A stretch of 64,000 bases of DNA from Ahaetulla prasina (GCF_028640845.1 NC_080548.1:22025821-22089820), one strand, 5' to 3'. Counted from the stretch's first letter, positions 41,836 through 53,513 are shown. Translations and numbers: made by a program. Notes: a model not told the origin generated them from the letters alone.

Positions 41836-41897
41836 GCCTCACTTGGAGATATAAATGGAGCACATCAGTTCCATCAGTTCATGGTAGGATGGTGAGG

Positions 41898-42030
41898 GGT
41901 GACGGAAGGATGAACTGATGAAGCACCGATGAAGCTTCTTGGTTGAGAAGCAAAACAACTTCTTCCTCAAGGGAAAAAAAATAGTCCAGTTGCCTTTAAA
42001 AAAAGCACCTTTGAGACAACCATGACTCAA
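41898..42030. mobile_element. Partial AAAGGTGCTTTTT hairpin MITE
   Basis: GATGAAGCTTCTTGGTTGAG then TCCAGTTGCCTTTAAAAA and AAGCACCTTTGAGACAACC; right half of the 33,703 family. Confidence 0.6.
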
Positions 42031-42204
42031 AGTTGTCATCTCTGCAGACATCCGGGTTTTTTGGGTGAAGTCCTCGAAGGCCTGGTTAAAGATGTTGAGG
42101 CATTCTGCTTGAAGAACATATGTTTTAATACTGAGCTTTGGGTTTGGAATTGAGGCCTTCAGGAGCTCCTGTTCAGGTGCTGCATAATGAAATGTCTTTA
42201 ACAT

Positions 42205-42553
42205 TCCTTAGAGTTTTGTTTCTCTCACTGGCTGGGTTGGCCCTTTCACCGTGGCCTAAGGCCTGAACAGTCATACTATGTAAGCCTATTAATGTTTGCA
42301 TTCAGAACTGGTAACTGGTTCAGCATTTTAGCAACTCATCTTGAACCATCTCATTCTCCACTGATAATTAACTTTCAGAAGGATGGCTTTGATGAGCCTC
42401 ATCTTGTTGGATAAGATAGCAAAAAATATCAAAGAGCAAAGATAAAATAGCTAAACTTCAAGGACTATTTAGCTCCAGATGATGATGGTGAAAATGATAA
42501 TTTAGCTCCATGAAGATCAGATTTCCAATGACGATGCTTGTAGTACAAGTACT
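42205..42553. other. Unique non-coding stretch
   Basis: No supported gene or repeat. Confidence 0.3.
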
Positions 42554-42554
42554 G

Positions 42555-42868
42555 TAGTCCTCAAATTATAACCGCACATTTTACGACCATTCAAACTCGC
42601 AACCGACTTCCCCAATGCTGTTTACCACCTGTTTTTGGAGTTACGATGGCCACACACACACACACACCTGTGGTCATGTAATCGCATTTTGGGCACTGGG
42701 CTACTGGTTCACCTTTATAGCAATGTGCAGCATCCAGTGATCACATTGCTGCAATTTGTGATAATTGTTTTTTTTGCCAGGTTTTTGGTGTTTACTCCCA
42801 AGTTTCTGGTATTCATTTAATGACCGATGCGAAAAATGTCATAAAAGAGAATTACCTTGCAGTGAGAG
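42555..42868. mobile_element. TA-type MITE, family P relative, diverged
   Basis: GTAGTCCTCAAATTATAACC to AAAGAGAATTACCTTG, with a (CA)n run inside (42,652-42,667). Confidence 0.5.
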
Positions 42869-42904
42869 GGGCGGTAAACAAATCAAATGAATGGATGGAT
42901 GGAT

Positions 42905-42985
42905 GAATGAATGAATATTTATTTTATTTTTATTTATTTATTTGATTTGATTTTTATACTGCCCTCCTCCCGAAGGACTCATAAA
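42905..42985 (-). mobile_element. L2 LINE tail
   Basis: (TTTA)n-like tail then TTTTTATACTGCCCTCCTCC and CGAAGGACTC. Confidence 0.65.
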
Positions 42986-43009
42986 ATTGATGGATGGATT
43001 TAACCGAGA

Positions 43010-43652
43010 GATTAACAGAGTTGGGTCATCTAGTCCAACCCCCTGCCCAAGCAGACCCTACACCATTTCTGACAGATGGCAGTCCAGTCTCTTCTTGAAA
43101 GCTTCTAGGGATGAAGCTCCCACAATTTCTGAAGGCCACTTCTGTTCCTTTGGTTGATTGTTCTCACTGTCAGAAAATTTCTCCTTATTTCCAGGTCGAA
43201 TCTTTCCTTGATCAGTTTCCATCCATTATTCCTTGTCTGGCCTTCAGGTGCTTTGGAAAATAGCTTGACCCCCTCCTCTCTGTGGCAGCCTCTCAAATAT
43301 TGGAAGACTGCTATCATGTCTCCCCTGGTCCTTCTCTTCACTAGACTAGCCATGCCCAGTTCCTGCAACCGTTCATCGTATGTTTTAGCCTCCAGTCCCC
43401 TCATCATCGTGGTCGCTCTTCTCTGCACTCTTTCTAGAGTCTCAGCATCTTTTTTATAATGTGGTGACCAAAAGTGGATGCAGTATTCTACATGTGGTCT
43501 TACTAAGGCTTCATAGAGTGGTATTAGTACCTCACTTGATTGTATCCCTCTGTTAATGCAACGTAGGATTGCATTGGCCTTTTTGGCTGCCACCGCATAC
43601 TATTATATCATATTTAATTGGTTATCCACTAAGAGTTCAAGATCCCTCTCAC
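43010..43652 (-). mobile_element. CR1 LINE, 3' part of ORF2 open on the minus strand
   Basis: The minus frame 43105-43593 is open for 162 codons and reads as the C-terminal reverse-transcriptase region: ALVRPHVEYCIHFWSPHYKK, ERVQRRATTMMRGLEAKTYDE, GDMIAVFQYLRG, WELHP. It is followed by the CR1 3'UTR (AGTCCAACCCCCTGCC). The best-preserved CR1 in the window, but lacking the endonuclease and RT catalytic core. Confidence 0.93.
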
Positions 43653-43845
43653 AGAGATGGATGGATGGATGGATGGGAAGGGAAATGTCTTCTTAAGAAA
43701 AAAAACAGTCCAATTGCCTTTTGAAAAAGCACCTTTGAGACTAACATCTGGAGTTTTTAGTCAAGTCATGCCTCTACTTATGACCTCAAAAATCTATGAT
43801 TATAATTCCAGGGTCAATTACCTTCGTAAGTTGAGGTCTACCTAT
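43653..43845. mobile_element. (GGAT)n plus partial hairpin and family P fragments
   Basis: GGAT units at 43,656-43,676. Then TCCAATTGCCTTTTGAAAAA and GCACCTTTGAGACTAAC (hairpin MITE end), then CTACTTATGACCTC...GTAAGTTGAGGTCTACC (family P ends). Confidence 0.55.
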
Positions 43846-45768
43846 TCAGCATTTAGTGAATTGCTAAGCACAAAGGATGAAGTGCTAGAATAGTCCCCTC
43901 CAGTGGTAAGCAAGATGCCTTTCGAAAACCAGAAAGCCATGTGTATGTGTGTGTGTGTATGTGTGGAAATGAGAAGGTGGGGGGAGGGGAGAGGAGGCTC
44001 TGTAATTTTAAAAGAATGCATTAAATCCAATAATTTACAACATCAGGCATCCTTGAAAGTTGAGAAGGAATGAGAAAATTGTTAGCGTGTCAGAAGAGCA
44101 GCAAAGTTTCAGAAACAAATACTACATACATATAATAGGAACCACATTCAGATCGTGAGCAAAGACATCATAATAGAAAACTAATTTCATGTTTGCATCC
44201 ACACCACATACTTAGTCAACCGAGTCACTTAGAAACCTAGCGGCTACAGTGGTTTTAGCCTTGGTTAACTTTTTGTATGGCTTTGTGTAATGTGTAAACT
44301 CAGATTGTTCAGTGAGTTGATGATGCAGTGTATTGTACAAATCCATAAACTGGGTTAATTAAACTGATAGTTTGAACATTACCCAAAAAGAACATAACCT
44401 GAGAAACTAACTTAAACACTCACATCTGAAACAACACTTTTATCTTCACCACTGATTGAATAAATTTAGGATGATTTATGATGATGATGATGGCATCAGA
44501 GTGGAAATGTCACATCCATCAGACTCTCAAAGAGTTAATCCCAACTATCCAAATTGCACAAGATCTTTAAAAAGTTTTAACCGTTTAATTTGAGATCAGG
44601 TTGACATCTTGTGCTATTTTGACAGTTTAAAACAAAACAAAAACTAATCCAGATATTTAACTCAGGAAGTTACTGCTGTGCCCAAGAAAATCTCAGGTGC
44701 AGCTACTCGATCTAATTTAGGGCAACATTATCTCGACTGCACAACCCCAGATAACCAATAGATGGCAACAGTGAGCAAGAACATATCCCAGTCATCTGTA
44801 ATTTGGCAGCCCATATATAGTAATTCTAATCTAACCTAGTAAAATCTGTTCTGATTGACCAGTCTTGTCTAGAATCTGCCAGGCAGAAAAATGTCTCTGG
44901 TCAGCATGGATAATGCTGGTTTTAATTCTGCAACTTGGAGAACCATCCATTAGAGGAAAGTTCCAAAATCTCAAGCCATGAATGAATGGATGAATGCATG
45001 AGCAAGCAAGCAGGCTCTTGATGTTCGAAATTGCACTGGAATCTTCTGCATGCAAAACCAGCTTGCTGCCTACTGAAGTTGCAGCTGGGAAAAATGATTT
45101 CAGCAGCCGCTAACCAGGATGTTTTGCATGCCTGTGGTCCCTGATTCCCAACAGGGGGATGTGGGGGACCGGTCCAACCAGTTACAAGCCCCTTGATTAG
45201 GAATGGGGAACTGACGGTGTCCGCAATCTCTCTAGCTCCCAGGCATGTCAGTTTGTTTAATTATCCCCTACACACACACACACTGAGGCTCAGCTGACCG
45301 CACTACAAAGGGGGTGGGACAACAGCCCCGTCAGCCACTGATGGGAAAAAGTAGCCGATAGAGCTTACATGGGTCACCTTATCCCAACAATGTAAAAAAT
45401 GTTTTAAAAAGACGCTCGTTCAACATGTGAAATGCAGACACTTTGATCGCTCTTCGAAATTCTTCACATATTTTGGACTACTGCTCCCCTAATTTCTTGC
45501 CCCTTGGCCATGCAGAATGGATCTTGCGGGATTTGAACATCTGTCCGGAATTAAGGTTGCTTGCCCATTTTCTAGGTGCCACATGTTGATGTTATCATGT
45601 TCGTATTTTACAGGAAGCAGAAACTTGGTCGACGTAAAATTCTTTGATTTAATAAGCGCTGCCAGTTTTAAGTATGATGTGCTTCAGTGTTGGCTCTTTC
45701 TTGCTGCAATTGTGCAGGTAAAAAAAAAGACAGAACCTGAAGACAGAGTTTAGGGAATAGAGTTTTAT
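43846..45768. other. Unique 1.9-kb segment
   Basis: The longest stretch without a recognised transposon. A (GT)n tract lies at about 43,942. No coding exon evident. Confidence 0.35.
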
Positions 45769-45770
45769 TA

Positions 45771-46025
45771 TAGGTAGTCCTCAACTTAAAACTGTTGCCC
45801 CCATAGTCAAGGATCAGAATTTAGCCCCTTGTCAGTCAGCATGTATTTATGACAATTGCAGTACCCGGCATCATATGATCACCCTTTGTGACCTTCCCAC
45901 CTGGCTTCCAACAGGCAAAGTCAATGGGGGAATCCTGATTCACTTAACAACACTTATGTGGCAAAAAGGTCATAAATCAGGTTGCTCACATGATGACCTG
46001 GTTTATGACTGTCACGATTTATGAC
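45771..46025 (-). mobile_element. Family P MITE, truncated
   Basis: GGTAGTCCTCAACTTAAAAC, ATGTATTTATGACAATTGCA, GATTCACTTAACAACAC, fading at GACTGTCACGATTTATGACA. Confidence 0.7.
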
Positions 46026-46046
46026 AGCGATGGGCAGGCTCTAACC

Positions 46047-46265
46047 TGTTTCCCCGAAAATAAGACCCATCTGGAAAATAAGCATGATTTTTCAGGATGC
46101 TCGTAATATAAGCCCTGTCCCAAAAATAAGCCCCAGTTAAGATTGTTTGCCAGACGGGCGCATTTAGTACCGTATTTCCCTGAAAATAAGACCTAACTGG
46201 AAAATAAGCATCTTTTGGAGTAAAAATTGATATAAGACCTGGTCTTATTTTCAGGGAAGCATGAT
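46047..46265. mobile_element. CCCGAAAATAAGAC MITE, two partial copies
   Basis: TTTCCCCGAAAATAAGACCC begins one. A second at 46,170-46,258 has both ends, CCGTATTTCCCTGAAAATAA and GGTCTTATTTTCAGGGAA. Related to 51,287-51,597; TA-type flanks. Confidence 0.7.
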
Positions 46266-46384
46266 ATTACAGAAGTAAAAAGTAAGTACCTGTATTCCAA
46301 CTGGGTGAACTGTAGCAAACTATGGTTTCTTTCAAAAACAGTAGATGGATCAGGGAACTTGGGCATTTGCGTATCTCTTGTTTC

Positions 46385-46556
46385 ACATCCTCTATATTGC
46401 AGTCACATTTGCCTGCATCCAAAACGGGCTGTGTTAGGAGTCCTAGGAGGGGTGGGAAGGGCAGAGCAGGGCCAGCCAGGAGTGGGATTTGGGGTTTCTC
46501 CGAACTGCACAGAATCTTAGCTAGAGGTTCTCCCGAACCCCCAGCAGCCCAGCCCT
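46385..46556 (+). mobile_element. Family F element, right part
   Basis: TTGCCTGCATCCAAAACGGG, GTGGGATTTGGGGTTTCTCC, CAGAATCTTAGCTAGAGG, and AGCAGCCCAGCCCTG; matches the right third of 41,148-41,835. Confidence 0.78.
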
Positions 46557-46562
46557 GTATAT

Positions 46563-46645
46563 ATCTCACTTCAACTCTCAGAATACCTACCTGTACTGCC
46601 TAGGCATTGTGGGAATTGAAGCTCCCATATCTTCAAGCGCCACAT
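46563..46645. mobile_element. Decayed family A MITE remnant
   Basis: CACTTCAACTCTCAGAATAC and GTGGGAATTGAAGCTCCC arms around GCCTAGGC. Confidence 0.55.
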
Positions 46646-46649
46646 TGGA

Positions 46650-47315
46650 TAAATTTCTTAAATTTACAAGTTCACTTTGTTTGGTAATAATTTCCAAATT
46701 CCTTTCTCTATGAGTAGCACTTCCTACAAACTTGAAGTCATCTGCAGAATTCAAGACATCCATTTTCGTAGTCAAGGCCATTAACCCAGCTTCTTAGTAT
46801 ATTGGTCCTGTGACTATAAGCTGGAGAGGTCAGTTGCCCAACTGACCCCGGGGTTGGCTTATGATGATTAATAGCTTTTGCTTTTGTATCTGTCAACACA
46901 ATGGACAGCCCTTTCGAAATATAGATTTTTCATGGTGATGTAGGAGTTTCGTCTGAATATTTTTCTGAGCTAGGAGGTCTTTCACCTGGTGACCGATTCC
47001 ACTTCAATAGAATCCAACTCTGTGATATAGTCTTGTCCAGATTTATGCGTCCCTCCATTTCTTGCTTCGTCATTGTTGGTTCAGTTGTTGAGTTATAGTG
47101 CGAAGCTTTTATCCGTGCTATGCTGAATGGCGCTGCACACAAGGTTTATAACACTTTTCACCCGTGAACCAGGGGCTGCACTCCAGGAAATCAGGAACAG
47201 GTGAAATTGGGCAGATTTACTTTTTTGGAAGAATTTATTCTGATTAAATTTAAATATAATTAAAATTAAGAATAATGAATATGTCCAAATAGGTGGCAGC
47301 CTCTGGTCTACCTTA
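46650..47315. other. Unique non-coding stretch
   Basis: No supported gene or repeat. Confidence 0.3.
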
Positions 47316-47648
47316 AAGGCAAAGGTTCCCCTCGCACATACGTGCTAGTTGTTCGTGACTCTACGTGGTGGTGCTCATCTCCGTTTCAAAGCCGAAGAGC
47401 CAGCGCTGTCTGAAGATGTCTCCGTGGTCATGTGGCCGGCATGACTCAATGCCAAAGGCGCACGGAACGCTGTTACTTTCCCACCAAAGATGATCCCTAT
47501 TTTTCTACTTGCATTTTTTTACATGCTTTTGAACTGTTAGGTTGGCAGAAGCTGGGACAAGTAACGGGAGCTCACCCCGTTATGCGGCACTAGGGATTCG
47601 AACCACTAAACTGCCGACCTTTCAGCATCTTAGCCACTGAGCCGTCCC
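47316..47648 (-). mobile_element. Sauria-type SINE, near complete
   Basis: The minus strand starts GGGACGGCTCAGTGGCTAAG (A-box region), has a B-box GGTTCGAATCCCTAG, GGTGAGCTCCCGTTACTTGT and TCTGCCAACCTAACAG, and ends GCGAGGGGAACCTTTGCCTTTA, the ACCTTT-type tail of Sauria SINEs. Confidence 0.9.
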
Positions 47649-47707
47649 TTCTGGTCTATGTTGACGGATATCAAAAGCTAAGTAGGTTTAGAATTGTTTA
47701 CTAGTTG

Positions 47708-47905
47708 GATGAGAGCCAGTTTGGTGCAGTTGTTCAGGCACTTGGCTAGAAACGGTAAGACCGTGAGTTCTTGTCCCACCAAGGCTGGGTGGCCTTGGGC
47801 CAGTCATTTTCCCTTAGCCCTTGGAAGGAGGCAATTGCAAACCACACCTGCAAGAAAGCTGCAGGGGCTTGTCCAGGCAGTCTCTGAGAATGGGACATGA
47901 CTGAA
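47708..47905 (+). mobile_element. tRNA-derived SINE (Squam-like)
   Basis: GAGCCAGTTTGGTGCAGTTG, GTGAGTTCTTGTCCCACC, GGTGGCCTTGGGCCAGTCAT, GGCAATTGCAAACCACACC and GGGCTTGTCCAGGCAGTC. Confidence 0.85.
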
Positions 47906-49193
47906 CATAAAAACAAAACCCCTATTTGGATGGGAGACTACTAAGAAAAGCCAGAACTAACTCAGACTGGAAAACCCAAAATAATTACGGAAATAGGGAA
48001 AGGCAGGAAATATGTATTGACGCATTGCCAAGAAAACTGCTGAAGTCCTTGGGAGTTGGGCTTGATACAGAGTTTGCATTATTTCCCTTCCATTATTTTA
48101 ACATTTCTGCCTCTAGTCTTCCCTCCTTCAACTCCAGTGACAATTAATATTCTTACATGTTATCACAGCAAAAAAGAATGAGGATATTTCATAAGTCACA
48201 GTTGTTTGTTGAATACACTTTGCACCCTTCTTTCCTTGTTTTAATTTTCAGTAGTGCTATTAATGAACTTCTTGAACTGTAGAGTGTTGATCATATTTGG
48301 TTGCTTTTCATGAGTCCAGCTTTTCAGTAATATACTTATTAGCTCATTCCTATTTCCAGGCCAAAGACAATAGTGTTTAGAACATACAATCTCATTCAGA
48401 GTAGAGGAAGAATGCTTGATTGTTCTAGATGGAAGTCATCCTAGATGAATTTGTGTTTTGTTGGTGCGGGAATGAAGAGTGGCTAGATTGGGGGTCCTTT
48501 TTGCTCCCTAGCATGATCCTAACAGCTCTGCATCAGACTGATACTGGGTGAGCGGGCGGGCTTGTTCAGAAGCTATAAAGTTCAGTGAGTACTGTTCATA
48601 AGATTTAGGACTATCTAGATATCCTGCCAAGAAATTGAATCTTAGATTCTTCGATTCCTGTTTGCTGAATCTCAGTCTTTACCTGCTGAGGGATGTCAGG
48701 TTTCATCTCTGGAATTTTTGCCTAAGAGCATCAAATAATAGATGAGAAGAAGGGTTGTCTGTAGGGTTAGTGCAGAGCTGGGGGCAAAACTTGTAGGAGA
48801 GATAATAGCACTGGGCTAGATTGACATCAGGCTGGGATCATGAAACACACTGGACCCAAATTTGGATTAACCAAAGTATGGTGCCAGTTTTGCATTGTCA
48901 TATGAAGCCTTTCTAATGAATCCCATGGTGGTTTTATATGAAGACCAGAGCCATATGAGGCTAAGCTTCTTCTTATGCAGTGAACCACAAACTCCTCAAA
49001 TCCATTTTATCCTAAACTAGTGTGGTATGTAAGCCACCCCATATTCTTATTCATTATAAGATCCATGTCCCCTCTGTGGGCTCCACTGGAGAGGGCAAGG
49101 CAGGATTCTCCACCCTCTTCTGATATTAAAACTGGGGGTGGGGATGGGGGGGGGCTTGAGTGACATTTACTTGAATTTTATTTATTTTTAGTA
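47906..49193. other. Unique 1.3-kb segment
   Basis: No transposon or exon recognised. Confidence 0.3.
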
Positions 49194-49195
49194 TA

Positions 49196-49698
49196 CCGTA
49201 TTTTTCGGAGTATAAGACGCAGCTTAGTTTTTGGGGAGGAAAATAGAAAAAAAAAAAATCTGCCTACCAGGTATTCATCTGGCTAGCGTCCTTAGTCTGG
49301 TCAGCTTCAGCACATTAGTTTGCTGGTTTTGAGAGTGCACATGCTTTTTATCCCCTGATTGGGGATTAAAAAAAACAGCTTCTAAAGCACAGCTGATCTT
49401 TGGAGAGAGAAGGAATGAGAAAAGTAGGCAAAGCATGGAGATTGCTTCACTCACTAGTGCCTCGTTAGGGCTGAAAAAAAGCTTCTAAAGCACAGCTGAG
49501 AGGGAGCAGCAATGAGAAAAGTGGGCAAAGCAATAGCCTCACTCGCTAGCGCCTCCTTAGGACTGAAAAAAAGCTTCTAAAGCACAGCTGAGAGTTGGAG
49601 GGAGCAGGCAAAAGCTACCTTTGGAGTATAAGACGCACCCAAATTTTCAGCCTCTTTTAAGGGGGAAAAAGTGCGTCTTATACTTCTGAAAAATATGC
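49196..49698. mobile_element. TA-flanked MITE with internal tandem units
   Basis: Ends CCGTATTTTTCGGAGTATAA and TTATACTTCTGAAAAATATG, flanked by TA (49194-49195, 49699-49700). Inside, GCTTCTAAAGCACAGCTGA recurs at 49,378, 49,481 and 49,573, giving units of about 103 and 92 bp. Confidence 0.85.
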
Positions 49699-49711
49699 TA
49701 ATTAATATACA

Positions 49712-50095
49712 GGTACCGTACTTAGTTTACAACCTGGAATTATGGTTGTAAGTATTTGCAGCTGTAAATTGAGACATCATGTGGCCAGACCTGATTTTTT
49801 TCCCCCAACATTTTGCGCGGCAATCATTAAGTGGTTATTGAGTGAATCAATTTTGCCCAAGGGGCTTTTTTTTTTTTTTTTTTTGGCTGGAAACTAGCAA
49901 AAAACATCACGAATTATGGTCATATGACTGCAGGATGCTGTGAGGGGGGGGGTTTGCCTAGCACCCCAAAGGCAATCTCATGAGTGCAGTGTGTGTTATG
50001 TAGTCATCATAACTTCAAAATTAGGTGGTAAGTAGCTTTTGGGATGTCATCATAACTTCTAAGTTGGTTGTTCAGTGGCTGGTTGTAAGTGAAGG
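49712..50095 (+). mobile_element. Family P relative, diverged
   Basis: GGTACCGTACTTAGTTTACA, GGCAATCATTAAGTGGTTAT, ATTATGGTCATATGACTGCA and GGTTGTAAGTGAAGGATTGC. Confidence 0.6.
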
Positions 50096-50323
50096 ATTGC
50101 TTTTATCTGAAGATTCATACATTTTTTCCACTCAAAACATTTGGCTTTTCTTTAAAAAGCCAAGGACTGCATTGCTGTCCCGATGTGAAAGATAATACAG
50201 AATTTTCTTGCACTAGCCATTACGCTTTAGTACATCGGCTGCTAAATTTTCCAAATTTATTGGCTGATCAGTTATTTGAACTGCGACTTCCTTAGCCCAA
50301 GTCAAATAAAGGACTTAGAAACC

Positions 50324-50565
50324 ATTTATTTATTTATTTTATTTATTTATTATTTATTTTATTAGATTTATAAACCGCCCTTCTCCCGAAGGACTCAGGG
50401 CGGTGTACAGCCAAAGTAAAAAAGAAACAAGGTACAGTTAAAAGCAAATTAAAAAACTTATTATACAGTGTGGCCGAAATTAAGATAGTTAAAATCTAAA
50501 AGACCCCAAATTAAAACTAAATGAAATTTAAAATTTAAAATCTAGACAATTTAAGAAAGAGATTT
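50324..50565 (-). mobile_element. L2 LINE 3' end
   Basis: (TTTA)n tail, ATAAACCGCCCTTCTCCCG / AAGGACTCAGGGCGGTGTAC hairpin, A-rich 3'UTR with GTGTGGCCGAAATTAAGA. Confidence 0.82.
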
Positions 50566-50574
50566 AGAGAACGT

Positions 50575-50888
50575 CCTGCTACAAAAAGTGATTTATGACA
50601 ATTTCACACCCTTATGACTCCCCCATGGTCACGTGATCAGAATTCGGACACTTGGCAACTGGTTCATATTTACGACGGTTGTCCATGTGATCCCCTTTTA
50701 CGACCTTCCGGCAAGCCAAGTCAGTGGGGAAGCCAGATGCACTTAACAACTGGGTTATCAACTTAACAACCGCAGTGATTCACTTAACAACGGTGGCAAG
50801 TAAAATGGGGCAAAATTCATTTAATGGCCGTCTTGCTTAGCAAGAGAGATTTGGGGCTCCATTGTGGTCATAAGTCATGGACTACCTG
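50575..50888 (-). mobile_element. Family P MITE
   Basis: AAAAGTGATTTATGACAATT, CCCATGGTCACGTGATCAGA, GATTCACTTAACAACGG, and a CATAAGTCATGGACTACCTG end with TA flank. Confidence 0.82.
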
Positions 50889-50899
50889 TATTATGATTA

Positions 50900-51284
50900 T
50901 TAGTCTAAACTTGTCTTTTTTTTAAAAAAAAATCTGTGTATCATTGCATCTTTTCTACTTTGGCTTTTGGAGGCTAGTTCTGTATCAGGCAGATCGTTTT
51001 CCTGGCTGTTAGGCAGAGTGGTGGTGGGGATCCTTTGTTCAGTATGTGCCAAAGTACTGTTTGTGTTGCATTATTTGTGCTATTTTTTGAGAGCTGGATG
51101 GAGGATATGAGTCAATACCCCTTCCTTGACCTTGAAAAATTGAACTATCTTCTTGCAGATGTGTTCCAACTGCCGGCATCCAAGCTGTCACTTAAATTTA
51201 GAAAGAAATACTTAAATTCTTGGCTGTCTCTTCGGCTTTATTTTGCTGTAACTTTTTTTTTTTAATATCTAATGCTTCTTCTAT
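50900..51284. other. Unique non-coding stretch
   Basis: No supported gene. The 76-codon plus frame at 51,035 has no recognisable domain. Confidence 0.3.
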
Positions 51285-51286
51285 TA

Positions 51287-51597
51287 CCGTGTTTCCCTGA
51301 AAATAAGACCCTGTCTTATATTTTTTTCACCCCAAAATAAGCACTTGGCCTTATTTTCGGGGGAGGACTTATTATTTTGGGGCGCGTGGAGTAAGACAGG
51401 GTTCCTCTTGCTGTCTTACCTGATTTCCACCTCTGTCTCCCTAACCTTAACCTGAGGATATGGCGGAGACCAGCTGCGCATGCGCTTAAATATTTTCAGG
51501 GAGGGCTTATTTTCGGGGAGGGCTTATTTTAGCGCATGCGCTCAAAAACCCGATTGGGCTTGTTGTCCGGGGAAGGCTTATTTTTGGGGAAACAGGG
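51287..51597. mobile_element. CCGTGTTTCCCTGAAAATAAG MITE, TA-flanked
   Basis: Ends CCGTGTTTCCCTGAAAATAA and TTATTTTTGGGGAAACAGGG, with TA on both sides. It contains two GCGCATGCGC palindromes (51,476-51,485 and 51,532-51,541), which resemble NRF1 sites. Confidence 0.85.
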
Positions 51598-51604
51598 TAC
51601 TTCA

Positions 51605-52035
51605 TTTTATAATTTCACCATCTTATTGTTGTTTTATTGTGTTTTACAGCATGCCTTACATTCTTCACTTGGGGTTACAACAATAAACTTATTTACAGTC
51701 CTACACTTTGTTGTTTAATATATCTCCATTGATTTTAATAAGCTCTTTCAGGCTTAGGCCATAATCTTAACACATATTTTAATCGGCTTAAAGTTTAATT
51801 GCAATTACATACTTGGAGCTACACTCAGGTTTTAGGTGGGCTTACAAAGGTTTTTTTTTTTTTTGCCTTTTCATTAGAAGCATTTCCTTAATATAATGAT
51901 TTCCTTAACAGTTGTATGATTAATTAATTAAGGTTGCAATCTTCCCAGGTGGCTTCCAACAAAGTCAGTGGCAGTAGCTGGATCTCCTTAACAACTCCAT
52001 GAATCGCTTAATGACTGCAGCAAAAAAGTAATAAG
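51605..52035. other. Unique non-coding stretch
   Basis: No supported gene or repeat. Confidence 0.3.
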
Positions 52036-52239
52036 ATAACCCTTTACTTAAAACAGTTCATCTAGTGACTGTTCAAAGTTATAGCGGCACTGAGAAAAGT
52101 GACTTATGACCATTTTTCACATTTATGACCATTGCAGCATCCCCCCTGGTCACTTGATCAAAATTCAGATGCTTGCAATTGATTCATATTTATGACGGTT
52201 GCAGTGTCCCGTGGTCATGGGATCATCATTTGCGACCAG

Positions 52240-52723
52240 TTGCTACAATTGGCCTTCCATTGAGGACCTGTATACTGCACGAATCAAAAAGAGGGCTGTG
52301 AAAATATATACAGACCCCTCACATCCTGGACATAAACTGTTTCAACTCCTACCCTCAAAACGACGCTATAGAGCACTGCACACCAGAACAAGAACAGTTT
52401 TTCCTTGAACGCCATCACTCTGCTAAACAAATAATTCCCTCAACACTGTCAAACTATTCACTAAATCTGCACTGCTATTAATCTTCTCATCGTTCCCATC
52501 ACCAATCTCTTTCCACTTACGACTGTATGACTGTAATTTTCTTGTATCCTTACGATTTATATTGATATTGATTGTTTTCTGATTGCTTATTTGTACCCTA
52601 TGACTATCATCAAGTGGTGTACCTTAGAATTCTTGATGAAGGTATTTTTTCTTTTAGGTACACTGAGAGCATATGCACCAAGACAAAGTCCTTGTGTGTC
52701 CAATCACACTTGGCCAATAAAAA
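52240..52723 (+). mobile_element. CR1-L3-like LINE 3' end
   Basis: Encodes LINE C-terminal residues (IEDLYTARIKKRAVKIYTD, HPGHKLFQLLPSKRRYRAL; frame 52,199-52,408) with a stop soon after, then a 3'UTR ending CAATCACACTTGGCCAATAA that passes straight into pentanucleotide repeats. Same family as 5,783-6,245. Confidence 0.75.
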
Positions 52724-52838
52724 ATTCTATTCTATTCTATTCTATTCTATTCTATTCTATTCTATTCTATTCTATTCTATTCTATTCTATTCTATTCTAT
52801 TCCATTCCATTCCATTCCATTCCATTCCATTCCATTCT
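52724..52838. repeat. (ATTCT)n-(ATTCC)n LINE-tail microsatellite
   Basis: About 15 ATTCT units (52,724-52,800) switch abruptly to about seven ATTCC units, with the LINE 3' end on the left and the resumed MITE on the right. Confidence 0.95.
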
Positions 52839-53019
52839 TACAAGCAAAGTCGGTGGAGAAGCTTGGTTCACTTAACAACCTTGCTACTAACTTAACAATT
52901 TCGGTGATCCATCTGTGGCAAGCAAGGCCGTAAAATGGGGTGAAAACTCACTTAACAAGTGTCTCACTCAGCAACAGAAATTTTGGGCTCGGTTGTGGTC
53001 GTAAGTCAAGGACTACCTG

Positions 53020-53505
53020 CAGCGTCTTGGGGTCTTTGAGTTTTCTTCTATTAGATCTGAAATTTTGGAGGCTTTATATTGTGCCAAAAAAAAAAGGGGG
53101 GGGGGAAATGGAAATGGGCTGGAGAACTTTCTCTTGAACTAAGACAGGGACCTATGGAGTGGAAGAACGAGGGAGGTGGAAGCCATCAGAAGTGGACCAG
53201 CAGAAAGCCATTGCTCTGGGCCTTGGCTTTTTGGTTGCCCCATAATCTCAAAGGAAGATGCATTGCATCAACTCAGATTATTTGCACATCGACTCTGCTT
53301 GATGGCAGCTTTCCATAATTTCCAGCAAAGGCTGAAGAAACACAAGATGCCAGAGCATACCACTTGCTCAACGTTCAGAGTCCTAGGTGAAATTTCTGAC
53401 ATAATCAGGCAGGGCTGAGAAGCAACACCTCTTCAAAATTCTGGAGAACTATTGCAGCTGTGAGCTGGAATCGACACCCCCCCCCCAATTGGTGTAAATG
53501 GGTAC
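53020..53505. other. Unique non-coding stretch
   Basis: No supported gene or repeat. Confidence 0.3.
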
Positions 53506-53513
53506 AAGGCGCT

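Larger units (their letters stand above)
52038..53019 (-). mobile_element. Family P MITE split by a CR1-L3-like LINE
   Basis: Left part CAGTTCATCTAGTGACTGTT...GTGACTTATGACC...ATTTATGACGGTTGCAG up to TTTGCGACC (about 52,238). Right part ACAAGCAAAGTCGGTGGAGA (52,840) to GTCGTAAGTCAAGGACTACC plus TG. Confidence 0.85.
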
